Positions 10,047 to 20,014 of a DNA stretch of 64,000 bases are shown one piece after another (position 1 is the stretch's first letter; each line of letters opens with the position of its first letter). Under the pieces are notes generated by a model. That model did no database searches. It saw nothing but the letters and a program-made list of their open reading frames with translations, and was not told the DNA's origin. Made by a program: the position numbers and the translations under genes. The stretch covers positions 10,420,895 through 10,484,894 of the forward strand of contig NC_065428.1 of the NCBI RefSeq assembly GCF_024362695.1, in the 5' to 3' direction. The DNA is from Pectinophora gossypiella (lineage: Eukaryota > Arthropoda > Insecta > Lepidoptera > Gelechiidae).

Positions 10047-11275
10047 GAATTAGAATGAGGATTACAATTTGGGCAAAGAGGAGTCTTTACCCCCTTCTTA
10101 CCACATTTAAAACAAACTACTTCCTTAGATGCATTACACCGATTTGTGGAATGATTCGTTCCACCACAGCGAAAGCAAGTCGAAGAACGATTAACAGAAG
10201 CGACAGGAATGTTTTTAGAAAAATCCCTAGAGGATTTAGGTTTGCATTTAAAGTTGAAATCCGGAGCTACGGAATTTTTAGAGAAATTTGGTTCTATAAA
10301 GTTGTCAATCCTATGTTTTGACAATTCCAAACGTTTACCTATCTGTTGTAATTGTTGGATGGTAGTGACATCAATCATCCGAATTTCCCTACTATATTCC
10401 GGACGAATATTCCGCAAGATGATGTCGAGTTTATCGCTCTCAGAAAGATCTTTACTCAAACGAGACATCATACCTAGTATGATAGACAAATATATGACAA
10501 TGGATTCATCCTTCGCTTGTGTTCGCGAACGAATCTCTTCAAGAAGACGAAAGTCGTAGTCAGGTAAATCAAAATCTGATTTCAAAGCAGAAACCAGTTC
10601 ACTATAGTTAGAAAAACGACATTTGTTGGCGCGATACCAGCATAAAGCGGGACCATCCACCAAGTCAGTAAAACCAGTGTAGATATCATCAACACGAATG
10701 TTCCGTGCCGAACACAGCTCCTCCAAGCGAGCCAGGAAAGCGCGAACACAGGAATCACCCTTAAATTTCAAATTCAACGAGTTGAGGTTATATTTCTTTT
10801 CATGAGAAATAATAGTTTTATATTTGTTAATACACGACGGACGGTTTAATTCATGCTCGGAATCTGAAGATGAATCGGAAGTGGTATCATTATTGGCCAA
10901 TGATAACAATAAAGAAGTTTTCAATTTTTCAAGGTCATCGGCCGGACGTTCTATGCGAGACAACCGCAAAAGCAAATACTGAGCACGGCCAAGAATACGC
11001 TGATGGGCCGAAGGAGATTTGTCAGGACTCGATAAACAAGAGATGATTTCATTTATTTTTGATGTTAAAGTTTTATGTTCATCATCAAGATCACACTCAA
11101 AACCCTCAGATGGTACAACTATACTGCCGCGACGGGCTTGTTTACAAGTTTGTCGAAATAATTTTCGTAATTGCTCAACAGTATTATCCCGGTCAACCTT
11201 TACATTCCGAATAGAAAGTTCATGAATAAGTTCATCTTTCAACAAGAAGTTAATATTAGCATTGAATTCCGCCAT
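10037..11275 (-). CDS. gag: Element 2 Gag
   Basis: 412 residues from an ATG at 11275. The N-terminal two thirds are the charged, helical capsid-like region expected for Ty3/gypsy Gag (retrotransposon-gag type, with the CWYRANK stretch). Near the C-terminus there is one canonical zinc knuckle (CFRCGGTNHSTNRC, C-x2-C-x4-H-x4-C). It is followed by a second cysteine module, C-x2-C...C-x2-C (CFKCGKKGV...CPNC), in which the usual histidine is a valine. Gag would form the particle shell and bind the element RNA. The stop codon is part of the frameshift site. Pol is the next frame downstream, overlapping by only a few bases. Confidence 0.9.
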   Translation of the reverse strand: MAEFNANINFLLKDELIHELSIRNVKVDRDNTVEQLRKLFRQTCKQARRGSIVVPSEGFECDLDDEHKTLTSKINEIISCLSSPDKSPSAHQRILGRAQYLLLRLSRIERPADDLEKLKTSLLLSLANNDTTSDSSSDSEHELNRPSCINKYKTIISHEKKYNLNSLNLKFKGDSCVRAFLARLEELCSARNIRVDDIYTGFTDLVDGPALCWYRANKCRFSNYSELVSALKSDFDLPDYDFRLLEEIRSRTQAKDESIVIYLSIILGMMSRLSKDLSESDKLDIILRNIRPEYSREIRMIDVTTIQQLQQIGKRLELSKHRIDNFIEPNFSKNSVAPDFNFKCKPKSSRDFSKNIPVASVNRSSTCFRCGGTNHSTNRCNASKEVVCFKCGKKGVKTPLCPNCNPHSNSKN

Positions 11276-11440
11276 TCTGAGTAAACAAAGTAAGAACAGT
11301 ATACCAGATAAGTGAAGAAGAAATATGGTTATGACACTAATGTATGTGAATATAGTTATAGTACTCTAAGTACTAACAAAATGTAATGGAGAAAAAATAA
11401 ATTATAAGTAACACCCCTATTGAGTACTTATCTACATGCT

Positions 11441-11739
11441 ACTATGGTCCTATGTATCAAATTTATGAATACTATGTTCCTATGTAACCACTGACAAATA
11501 AAATAAGATAAAAACCCACAGATTATTACTATGTCTATGTAAGAACCTCTATGTGCTCTGAGTCACTATGTTTATAATCATATAAATTACTAGAAAAAGG
11601 AATTGTGTCACTATAGTCCTATGTGATATTAAAAGTATATGACTATGGCCCTATGTAAACTAACTCAGCTAAAATAAGAAAAATAAATCTGAGAGATACT
11701 ATGGTCCTGTCAATAAAATTATCACTAAGTCCCTATGCA
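11441..11739 (-). promoter_or_regulatory. Array of a ~16-bp motif in the Element 2 leader
   Basis: Between the 5' LTR and gag, seven degenerate copies of ACTATGGTCCTATGTA (plus-strand sense) occur at 11441-11456, 11471-11486, 11528-11541, 11610-11625, 11642-11657, 11698-11710 and 11724-11739. Spacing is irregular (about 30 to 80 bp). It resembles in position, not in sequence, the protein-binding array in the leader of Drosophila gypsy. Function is inference only. Confidence 0.6.
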
Positions 11740-11943
11740 ACAACAACTGGAGATATGCTAAATTTCAAGTTTAAACCATACCTACTTATAAATAGAAAAG
11801 TAAAGTCATAAATGTGTACCTATTAAAAGAAAACACACCCTATTTGCTATAAAGTTACACCATGTGCTTATAACTAGGTTATGTTACAAAGAACAAAGAA
11901 AGTGAAATACCTACTAATTTCCAACCTTGCTTTTCTGAGCCAA

Positions 11944-11956
11944 ACGTTGGGCGCTT
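11944..11956 (-). other. Element 2 primer-binding site, tRNA-Lys-like
   Basis: The sense strand reads GCGCCCAACGT next to the 5' LTR, as in insect tRNA-Lys primer sites. The expected leading TG is AA here, and the match fades after 11 bases. The assignment is from remembered tRNA 3' ends, so it is moderate. Confidence 0.6.
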
Positions 11957-11958
11957 AC

Positions 11959-13113
11959 TGTAATACATTAAATGTTGGGGTGTGAGTTGCCCCTATAGAT
12001 GTTGTCTTAAAATGAGATATTAGTTTCCCAGGGCGTGGAAATAGGCACCGAACTCAGAGAATAGGGGGAGAATAAGATTAAAATGTTGGGCGCCGTATAG
12101 AAGATCCCCTCCTATTACAAACAAAGCCAAGGTATTGGAAATAATAAAGATTTCACTTTTAACAAAGGTATAATTGATTCAACAATTTCACAATAAAACA
12201 ATATGAAGTCAGTCGGTTACAAACCATCCTAATGTAAATTAAGAAATAAATCTATTACTATAACATGGTATCTTAACTTAGTATTATACCTAAACAACTA
12301 GGTTTTATCCCTCTGAGGATAAGTAAAGTGTCAGGACGGCAGGTCCTGACATAAGGCATGGAGTATGTATTGAGGATAAATACTCCATGTATTAGTTGAA
12401 TAACGCATTGAGAGAATGGCACTATCCATAATAAGTTAAATTAATCATGAAGAAGAGATATCTAGATGTTATCCAGAGATTTTAACACCAAACTGGAATT
12501 ATGTACATTCATGACCGCAGCAGGAACTGACCCTGACGGTAAAAGTAGATAATGAACACAAATGGTAGTCATGGCTGGGGAGCTAGACCCTGAAGGAAGA
12601 CCTTGAAGTTGATTTTTGAAGTTAGTCTTTACAGTTGATCATTCTGGTAGAACTTTAACACTGGACTCGGCCGGTGGACTTTGACCCCTGTAACAAAATG
12701 ACATGTTACAGCTCTGTCAACCCCGTTACGACGCGGAATTAAAGGTAAAAACACTCACCACATCACGTGGGACGATATTATAACAGCATTCCCCCTAGTC
12801 GATGGACTAAACCATTGTTTTTATACTGAAAGAAAGAACGTGAGGTTAGGTCATTGTCATGAACATATGTAGCTCATAATTGCCAACGTTCCACGATAAT
12901 AACCATCTAAACACTCACCAGAAGACTTCACCATCCTTCCATCATAATATATGTGGCTTATACACCACTTTAAAGAAATAATCGCGACGGGACTAAATTG
13001 CCATCGTCATCGCGTAAACGAAATGTCAAACGAACATAACTTTTTCCCGGCGCGTAGGCACACACCTGTATGCCATACAGCCAAGTGGGAAGTGTAAAAA
13101 AAAACGTGTTACA
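11959..13113 (-). repeat. Element 2 5' LTR
   Basis: 1,155 bp, TGTAATAC...GTGTTACA. The same as 5036-6155 from base 11994 on. The segment 11959-11993, which borders the primer site, is 9 bp longer than and different from the outer end of the other LTR. It should contain the promoter, but I cannot point to one with confidence. Confidence 0.92.
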
Positions 13114-15271
13114 CTCTTGTTATATATTCTCTGAATATGACAGATATAAACCTCATAAAATAGCTTGGGCAAATAGATAAGCCAAAAGGAGCCCTTGTGA
13201 ATTCGTATTGACCATTGTGGGTCACAAATGATGTGTACTTTATCGACTCTTCACTCACTGGTAGATGGAAAAATCCATTCTTCAGATCTAGACAAGTAAA
13301 CACTTTGGCATCAGATAATTTATCTATACAGTCGTCAATAAGTGGAAGGGGAAATTCATCTTTCACTATCTTTGTATTTAACTTTCTATAATCAATACAC
13401 ACTCTTGCTGTCCCATCTTTTTTCCTAGCAACTGTCACTGGACTACAATACTCTGAATGACTCACCTGTACTATTCCACTTCTTTTCCACTCATTTACCT
13501 GATCTTCTACTTCTTGTTGTTCCTTCAGAGATAACCGTCGTGGCCGTTGAACTACTGGAACTTCGTCTTTGAGCACAATCTTCATCTTGATAGGTGACTC
13601 GTAGATCTGATGTGGTTGGTAGTTTTGCACTAACTGCTGGACTTCTTTTCTTACCTCGGTGTTCTTGATGTGACCTGTGGAACAAAGATTATTCACCTCA
13701 TCCTCATTCTCTTTACACAACAAACTACACATCCACTCTTCATCTTTCGGCATAAACCACACTGAGCACCTATTTATAACTGTAGTTACTGTCCTTAAAA
13801 AGTCATTTCCTAGTATGATTTCGAATGGCATGCACTCTTTTGTCACTTCGTAGAACTTTACGTTGTAGTATTTTCTTCCATCTATGATAATTTCACATGT
13901 AATTGCGCTGTTTGCCTTCACTTTGTAGTTTCCAAGTCCTGATAATGTTAAACTTGTATTTATCCGCTTTCCGGTCGAAAATCCCGCACTAATCTCTTCA
14001 CTGATTATATTTATATCGCTTCCGCTATCCACAAGACAGTTTTCATAACATTTTCCTTGAATTTCAATTGTCTTCAACAACTTTTTCTTCATATTATCGT
14101 GTAAATCGTGTTTGTTTACATTTGTTCCGGTGGAATCGCCATTTTTTCCGTCATAACCTGTTATCTGTGACTTGACCTTGAGTAACATTGGGCTGCTAAC
14201 TTCATTGGTCGATATTTGACCATCTGTTTCTATCTTCGTTTTGTATTCTGATGAATGAATCTCGGAATGAATCGTGTATGTTGAATCGTGTTGAACTTCG
14301 TGAGTGTCCTCGTTGGAAGCAGCGCCCTCATACTGCAAATTGAAGTAACTTTGCTTCAGTGGCTGTCTCGGACGTTTTCGCCAATCTTCATGCGGCCGAT
14401 GTTTGCCGAAGTTATCCGATGTTTGATAAGTCGTCGTATGCGGTTTTTCTCTCTCCGATGAATGAATTCCTGTTGTTGGCAATGATGTCTTCGCCTCCAT
14501 TTTGTTTTCTGGGCACTCTGGAGCAATATGACCGAACTTATTACATCTGAAGCACTTAACACCTTGCTGGCGATACGGACATTGTTCTGATAAATGATTA
14601 TATTTTCCACAGCTGTAACATCTTACTTTTTGCGCTTGACAATGTTGATATCTGTCGGTCTTGATAAATGACGTCGTTTTTTCTTTTCGTTGTTTCTTGA
14701 TGTTTTCTTTATATTGTTCATAAATCTTGAGTTTTTCCTTTAATTCCGAGTAGGTAGTGATACCATATAGCATAAGCTTATTTGTTTCCAAGTCTTGTAT
14801 GCCTTCGATTATATATTTGATAGCTACATAATCCGGCATTCTTCCGCGTTTACCGAGTTCACGCATGATGAAAACATATTCCAGATACGACTCATCTACA
14901 CGTTTTTTGCGTGCAGACATAACTTCGTGTGCCGTCTTCTGGTCCATCACGTCTGGAAATTCCTTCGTTATGGCAGTCTTTAATTCGTTCCAGCTTCTGA
15001 ACGTGCTTTCGGAGCGTAACCATAACGCTGCCGTTCCTGTTAGAGATCGCCTGGCGAAGAGGAGTGTTTGTAGAGGACTCCACTCGCATATCTCCGCGTG
15101 GTCTTCAACGTCTTGTACCCATTTGGTCACTGGGTATATTTTGTCAACCCCGTCGAAATTAGGGATAACGCCGTATGAAAGTTGTAGCAGAGCATCGCCG
15201 CTGCCATCGCCGTCGTAATCGTCTTCATATTTCGTCTTCTCCTTTGTCGTCGTGGCCATACCGCGTGGCAT
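13114..15271 (-). pseudogene. gag-pol: Element 1 gag-pol, N-terminal half (Gag, protease, start of RT)
   Basis: Starts at the ATG at 15271 (a second in-frame ATG at 15259 has a good context) and runs open for about 719 codons until Element 2 interrupts it; the apparent stop at 13109 lies inside the Element 2 LTR. Features in order: Gag capsid-like region; two canonical zinc knuckles (CYSCGKYNHLSEQC and CFRCNKFGHIAPEC); a charged linker; an aspartic protease with VDSGSD; then RT fingers and palm (VCIDYRKLN, FTCLDLKNGFFHLP, FTRAPFGL). The break falls a few residues before the YIDD box, which is on the other side at 2982-5009. Gag and Pol are in one frame, so this element needs no frameshift. 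Removing the insertion would leave a frame of about 1,393 residues; I have checked the phase only. Confidence 0.93.
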
Positions 15272-15327
15272 GTCGCGTCGTTAGTCTTGAATGTGTCGCA
15301 CCGCGTGGTTGAAATCCGTTTTCCGTT

Positions 15328-15340
15328 GGACGAGCCCCCA
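15328..15340 (-). other. Element 1 primer-binding site, tRNA-Pro type
   Basis: The sense strand reads TGGGGGCTCGTCC four bases after the 5' LTR. This is the first 13 bases of the well-known proline-tRNA primer site; the match then stops. The leader between LTR and ATG is only about 73 bases. Confidence 0.75.
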
Positions 15341-15344
15341 AAAA

Positions 15345-15703
15345 TGTGGGAGGGAGCGGAGAAAAACACTCAAGCCCAATTCCCACTGTTTATTTTTAAA
15401 GTTTTACCACAAAATGCACACACAATATATTTTTTGAGTAATTCTTCACAAAATATTTGTAATACCACGCGCACACACTTTCGCCATCTTTTTTAATCTC
15501 CCGTCCCTTTCACTCCTTACCTCTCACACTTCCGCTATATTCAGTTCCTTCCGTCTTCGCTCGTATCTTCCCTCCTTCTCGTACACCTGTACCTCGCATA
15601 TCCTGTTTCTCTGTCTTTCAATTCCGTCTCATTCCTTCTCCTTTATCTTACCATCACCTTACTCTCTTACACCTCAAACACCTACACACACTCATACCCC
15701 ACA
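15345..15703 (-). repeat. Element 1 5' LTR
   Basis: 359 bp, identical by eye to 1823-2181, followed by the TATA target duplication at 15704-15707. Confidence 0.95.
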
Positions 15704-15746
15704 TATATGTAGTTTATGGTGCAAGTTTGTTAAAAGAACTATGGCA

Positions 15747-16176
15747 TACAGTCATGAGCAATATAATGTACCCGCTTTAGGACTCTGTCGCACTAACATT
15801 AGCAATGTCCATTAAAATATATATAAAGCTCCCAAAGTACTTAAGAGATGAAACTAAAACTAATTTATTTATAAAAAGTCTAAAAACAATACTAATTAAA
15901 AAGAGTTATTATACTGTAGACGAATTTTTATATGATAAGTTTTAATTTAAATACACACTTCCTCTCTTCCCTTCAACGTGGCTGTGCCCTACAGGGTCCA
16001 TGTTTTAGTTACTACGCCTATGTAACGCCCCATTATACGACATGGAATGCAATCATTAATTGAGGATTGAGAATTGAACATATTTGACATTTAGTGAGAC
16101 TTGCAGTTCAATTTGTCAAAAAAGTTAATGTGACATGGTACCAAAGTGTATGTACATATTAATGCTCGTGACCGTA
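15747..16176 (-). mobile_element. TA-type MITE M1, split by a LINE tail
   Basis: The ends read TACAGTCATGAGCA... and ...TGCTCGTGACCGTA, imperfect terminal inverted repeats bordered by TA. The same unit (about 146 bp when intact) occurs at 31509-31654, 41074-41219 and 57397-57545, and truncated at 20774-20886. Here 277 bp of a non-LTR retrotransposon sits in the middle (15800-16076). No transposase is encoded. TA borders suggest a Tc1/mariner-type mobiliser, which is inference. Confidence 0.75.
15800..16076 (+). pseudogene. 5'-truncated non-LTR retrotransposon tail (CR1/jockey-like)
   Basis: Encodes only the last ~45 residues of a reverse-transcriptase ORF (IKLPKYLRDETK..., ...KKSYYTVDEFLYDKF, stop near 15943), a type of ending typical of CR1/Rex1/jockey-group elements. 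A short 3' UTR follows, ending in an ATTGAGGATTGAGAATTG-like tail. It is flanked by AACAT at 15795-15799 and 16077-16081, the target duplication inside MITE M1. It is dead on arrival by 5' truncation. Confidence 0.75.
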
Positions 16177-16320
16177 CATACAATTCGTTTAAAAACCGGT
16201 CAAAAGCGAGTATAATTATAATCCTATAGTAACACTATCATCTTCAAAACGTCCCTCAACTAAAAAGCATGTCCTCCAGCTGCTACTGCCGCCTCCTACT
16301 GGACTTACTGAACTGACTCA

Positions 16321-16630
16321 GTTGAGCGTTAGGCTCACTATCCGGATGTCCCAAGTTCTAATCTCGGTGGGGACTAACCACAAAAAAATCACAAAAATGG
16401 CCTCTGGTTTGGTTAGGATATTGCAGGCTGATCACCTGATTGTCAAAAGTAAGATGATCCGTGCTTCGGAAGGCCTAAGCTGTTGGTTCCGGGTACTGCT
16501 TACTGATGTAAGTAAGTAGTCGTTACATGAGCATTGTCAGGAGCCTTTGACGGGACAAAGTAATAACCCTGATACCAGGGTTGATGAGGTTGGTAATTCA
16601 CCCCACAACCCATACGATAGAAAAAGAAGA
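16321..16630 (+). repeat. SINE-A copy
   Basis: tRNA-derived SINE with a decayed head (GAGCGTTAGGCTC, then a B-box region) and the family body: GCAGGCTGATCACCTGATTG, AAGATGATCCGTGCTTCGGA, TTACTGATGTAAGTAAG, GGCGGCTCAATAATAACCCT-like and CACAACCCATACGATAGAA. Here the box B is degraded. Confidence 0.75.
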
Positions 16631-16632
16631 AA

Positions 16633-16800
16633 TGGTTTTCCTCTTTCCATCCGCCCCGCAGTACTCTGTGCGAGTGGGATGGCGCTCAGAGTAGTTCATT
16701 TTAAAGCCGTAGGACTCCTGTCCTGCGCTTCTGAATAGCACTGACAGTTACTGCTGCCCTCTGTCAGGTTCTAGGTTACAATCTCTGTGACTAGACCTTT
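16633..16800 (-). repeat. Repeat L, minus copy
   Basis: The mirror of 17240-17485. Shared marks are CTGGCAGAGGGCAGCAG, GTACTGCGGGGCGGA and GGGAAACCACTG on the sense strand. This copy lacks the 3' end. Confidence 0.65.
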
Positions 16801-17239
16801 CCATCGTGCATTGCTGTACCGCTGGTTTCCATTTAAGGCTCTCATTGACTAATGACGACATCATTTAACGTCTTCAATCGCAGCCACAAAACCAAAGACC
16901 ACCAAAACTTACAAATGTCTCCGTAGATTCATTACATCAACATATCATCGCTCTTTCCCCTAGCAGGGTAGACAGGCCTCAACACCTGTTACAAATTAAA
17001 CTTAAACTTGCAAACAGCAATATATCACGCACCTTAGTACGGTTCGCAGGAGAAGTTTGGAGTTTGGGTTAAGTTTTGATTTTATAGGATAAATAAGTTA
17101 GATAGATACATTTTTTTTTTTACTTAGATTGTATAAAAGATAAAGAGGTCGTAAATTAGACAAAATTGTATTTTTTTTTGTATTAGTAGATATTGACTCA
17201 ACGATTGCAGAATAAATAAATGCAGGACGGATGGGGCAA
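16801..17239. other. Unassigned spacer
   Basis: AT-rich, with runs of T (17109-17120, 17170-17178). No gene or recognised repeat seen. Confidence 0.5.
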
Positions 17240-17485
17240 GTCACAGGGACTGTAACCTGAAACCTGGCAGAGGGCAGCAGTAACTGTCAGTACTATTCAG
17301 AGGCGGAGGACAGGAGTCCTAGTATGACTTTGTAATAGACTACTCTGGGCGCCATCCCACTTGCGTCAGACGGAGTACTGCGGGGCGGAACGCAAGAGGG
17401 AAACCACTGCCCTATTTTTCCCTAAAAAAGTAGCATTAATGCTACGCCGACAAGAGCGTGGCTCTTAAATTGATGATGATGAGAT
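17240..17485 (+). repeat. Repeat L, plus copy with LINE-type tail
   Basis: Best copy of repeat L. Its 3' end (GCCGACAAGAGCGTGGCTCT, TAAATTGATGATGATGAG) matches the 3' end of LINE N2 at 46066-46110, suggesting that L borrows N2 machinery. Other L fragments lie at 16633-16800, 23606-23697, 37634-37720 and 57955-58050 (minus). Confidence 0.65.
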
Positions 17486-17734
17486 ATTGACTAAAAATAC
17501 TAGTATAAATATAGCAAGTCGTTGACTCAAAGATGTGCCGTTAACTCTGATCCTATCTTTCTGCCTACGTAATAAAGCTCTTTTTCTTTACTTTCGCGCC
17601 TTTTTACAGCCGGGAATATTCTCGGAGACGCCACATTACGTCATAGGTAGTGGAAAGAGCATTATTATGCACTCGAAGCTGGACAAATGCTATATACAGA
17701 GTGTTTGGTTAATTAGTGTTAAGTATGCTGGGGC

Positions 17735-17914
17735 GGAAAGGTTCTAGAATGGCGACCACGTGTCGGACGACGCTCAGTGGGTAGGCCCGCTACAAGGTGG
17801 ACAGACGATCTGGTGAAGGTCCCAGGAAGCCGCTGGATGCGGGCAGCGCAGGACCGATCGTCGTGGAGATCCTTGGGGGAGGCCTATGCCCAGCAGTGGG
17901 CGTCATACGGCTGA
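17735..17914 (+). pseudogene. RTE-type LINE, last ~59 codons
   Basis: Open C-terminal fragment: GRPATRWTDDLVK, then SRWMRAAQDRSSWRSLGEAY and QQWASYG, stop at 17912. This ending is characteristic of endonuclease/reverse-transcriptase proteins of RTE-like elements in arthropods. A TGATGATGATG tail follows, as expected for this group. The 5' part is absent. Confidence 0.8.
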
Positions 17915-17964
17915 TGATGATGATGCTGAATAAATATTTTTTCTTTCTTTCCCTCTTTTTTTCT

Positions 17965-18150
17965 GTTAGTGACATCGTAAGGAATACTAAAACGGATGAA
18001 TCAGACCATGATTCTGTAACATAATTCATGTATTTTTTAAATTATTTTCAATTCTATACTTTTGCGATGGAAAATTCCACTTGATATTAACTCAGAATCA
18101 TGGTCTGATAATTGAATATCCCTCAAAGTTTTCGTTACGATGTCGCTAAT
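17965..18150. mobile_element. Fold-back MITE F1, single copy
   Basis: Long inverted arms: GTTAGTGACATCGTAA...CAGACCATGATTCTG on the left, and CAGAATCATGGTCTGA...TTACGATGTCGCTAA on the right, with an AT-rich centre. The left arm is eroded. Better copies are listed at 23277-23605, 24268-24653 and 56285-56778. Confidence 0.7.
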
Positions 18151-18670
18151 AGCGTGTATAATAAAAAAAAGTTTTCTATTTATCCTCGTCCTCGGTGTGG
18201 TGTTTGGTGACGTATTTATTTCACCTGAGAATGTACCTATGACTATCCCAACTGGCATATAGTCTACAGAGATGACAATAATATACGTTTTGATGTATCT
18301 GCCGTCGTTACTCCATGCTGATTTATGCGGCCCGGGGGCGCCACCCGAAACTACTGTCATTAGTCAAAGCATCGGTTTTTTGCACCCCTTTGCGCCCAGT
18401 GTAAGTGATCGCCATACTTTGTGGTGGCTGGACTTTGACGGAACTAATGCAAAGTGCATTACATTCGTCAAAGTGTAAAAGTCAAATGTGCATGTTTGTG
18501 CGCTTGTGTCTTTGTTTGTGTGTGTGTATGTGTATATAGCATCTGTGAACGCTGGACTGTGCTTTCGGCAGACAGATAGTTATGAAACTAAAAGCATCAA
18601 CCGGTAAAATTTTGTCTAAGCATATTAGTATTTAGATAGAGTGTATTTTTATATGCACAAGTATTCCCAT
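18151..18670. other. Unassigned spacer
   Basis: No gene seen. A GT-rich stretch lies around 18496-18535. Confidence 0.5.
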
Positions 18671-18838
18671 GCTGCACTATCCCGCTATATTACATAATAT
18701 TCAATATCTCCTATACTCAAAGATTGCCTGGAAGAGATTGCTACTTAGCAATAAGGCCGCCTATTGTACTAATTCTATTTCTTTTTTGTTTTGTATTTTG
18801 TTTTTTCCTGTTTGTGCAATAAAGTATTTGTTATGTTA
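18671..18838 (+). repeat. Repeat H, LINE 3'-tail-like
   Basis: Contains GCTGCACTATCCCGCTATAT, GATTGCCTGGAAGAGATTGC, AGCAATAAGGCCGCC and a terminal TTTGTGCAATAAAGTATTTG. A near-identical copy is at 27293-27463; older ones are at 22370-22435, 46151-46315 and 46765-47005. The AATAAA near the end fits a polyadenylated retroelement 3' end. Confidence 0.65.
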
Positions 18839-19455
18839 TAAACAGACAAAACTCCCAACACAACATAGCCATAGAATGAAGAATAATACTACGCATAGAA
18901 CGGCAACTCCCCGCTCCCCACCAGCGTCTGAGCTAAGGTTAACCTCACCCCCCTCGAACATAGTTTAGACTTGAATCGTATGAGATTTTGATTTGAGAGT
19001 TTACTGCCATTATCCGGGAAAAATCGTGGAAACCACGTGATATCAATTATCTATTATCCTATCATGAATACAAACTACATTCAAACTTATAAGTCGAATT
19101 CAGTGGTTAAGAATCCGAGCCGGGAATCAAACCCGCGATGTACTATAAAAAAATTTCGGACTGAGACTGGAAACTTATTGCACTGAAATTCAAAATGAAC
19201 ATAACATCAAAAGCAATAACATAATTTGAATACTGAAACATTATCGAACCAGAATTGATTTAATTAATTAATGCAACATGATTTGACAATACACAACTAG
19301 TGGTACGTATTACATAGTGTATTGTAAAACGGCCATGTACACAAAACTTAATTAAAACTGGAAGTAATCAACGAAAACAACGAAAAATGGTTAATTGACA
19401 ACTTTTGTGCTGTAATGAGATGGCTAACGGGGATGTACGAATGCTAGTGGATGGA

Positions 19456-19761
19456 GCCGCCTTCGTGGTCCAGTGCTTGAGCGTTGGTCTCACGATTCGG
19501 AGGTTTTGGGTTCAAATCTCGGTGAGGACTTAATACAAAAATCACCTCGGGATCCCTAGTATGAATACTGATCACCCAATTGTCCGAAAGTAAGATGATC
19601 CGTGTTTCGGAAGGCACGTTAAGCCGTTGATCCTGGTTACTACTTACTGATGTAAGTATGTAATCTTTACATGAATCACGTCAGGGGCCTTTAGTGGCTC
19701 AATAATAACCCTGACACCAGGGTTTATAAGGTTAGCAATCCACCTCATATAGATAGAAGAT
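19456..19761 (+). repeat. SINE-A copy, near full length
   Basis: tRNA-like head (CTTCGTGGTCCAGTGCTTGAG, B-box GGGTTCAAATCTC), then the standard body ending in AGATAGAAGA. A few substitutions in both promoter boxes. Confidence 0.8.
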
Positions 19762-20014
19762 TGGACTTACAGCCCACAAGAACGCGATATATCATCTGAC
19801 AAAAATGTAAACGCCTGAGATGATGAATTACACTTATTAGTTTTTTGTTCACTCGCACTCCAGCGCAGAAGCCCTCTCCACCTCGCCAGGTACATCCGTG
19901 GCTTGTCGTGATGGTAATAATTAAAGAGGATGCGTCAGTTATTTCAGTATGTGTTCCGATTGTGATTGTTGCTGGTAATGAGGTGGTGTGTTCCCGTCTG
20001 TACATACATACACA

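Larger units (their letters stand above)
5010..13113 (-). mobile_element. Element 2: Ty3/gypsy LTR retrotransposon with gag and pol
   Basis: An 8,104-bp element on the minus strand, inserted in the RT region of Element 1. LTRs lie at 5010-6155 and 11959-13113. The direct duplication CTCT is at 5006-5009 and 13114-13117. The two LTRs are the same from the TATAG motif (5036 and 11994) to the end, 1,120 bp each. They differ in the terminal 26-35 bp of U5. Internal order on the sense strand: tRNA-Lys-like primer site, leader with a short-motif array, gag, a -1 frameshift site, pol (protease, RT, RNase H, integrase) and a 3' noncoding region with a long AT hairpin. No env. Both coding frames are open, so it may be autonomous. 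Confidence 0.95.
1823..15703 (-). mobile_element. Element 1: Ty3/gypsy LTR retrotransposon, interrupted by Element 2
   Basis: Two 359-bp LTRs (1823-2181 and 15345-15703) appear identical by eye. They begin TGTGGG and end CCCACA. They are flanked by a 4-bp duplication, TATA, at 1819-1822 and 15704-15707. The element reads on the minus strand: 5' LTR, tRNA-Pro-type primer site, one gag-pol frame, 3' noncoding region, 3' LTR. Without Element 2 and one copy of its CTCT duplication it would be about 5,773 bp. I saw no env gene. The identical LTRs and otherwise open frame indicate a recent insertion. The interruption by Element 2 must be more recent still. Confidence 0.95.
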
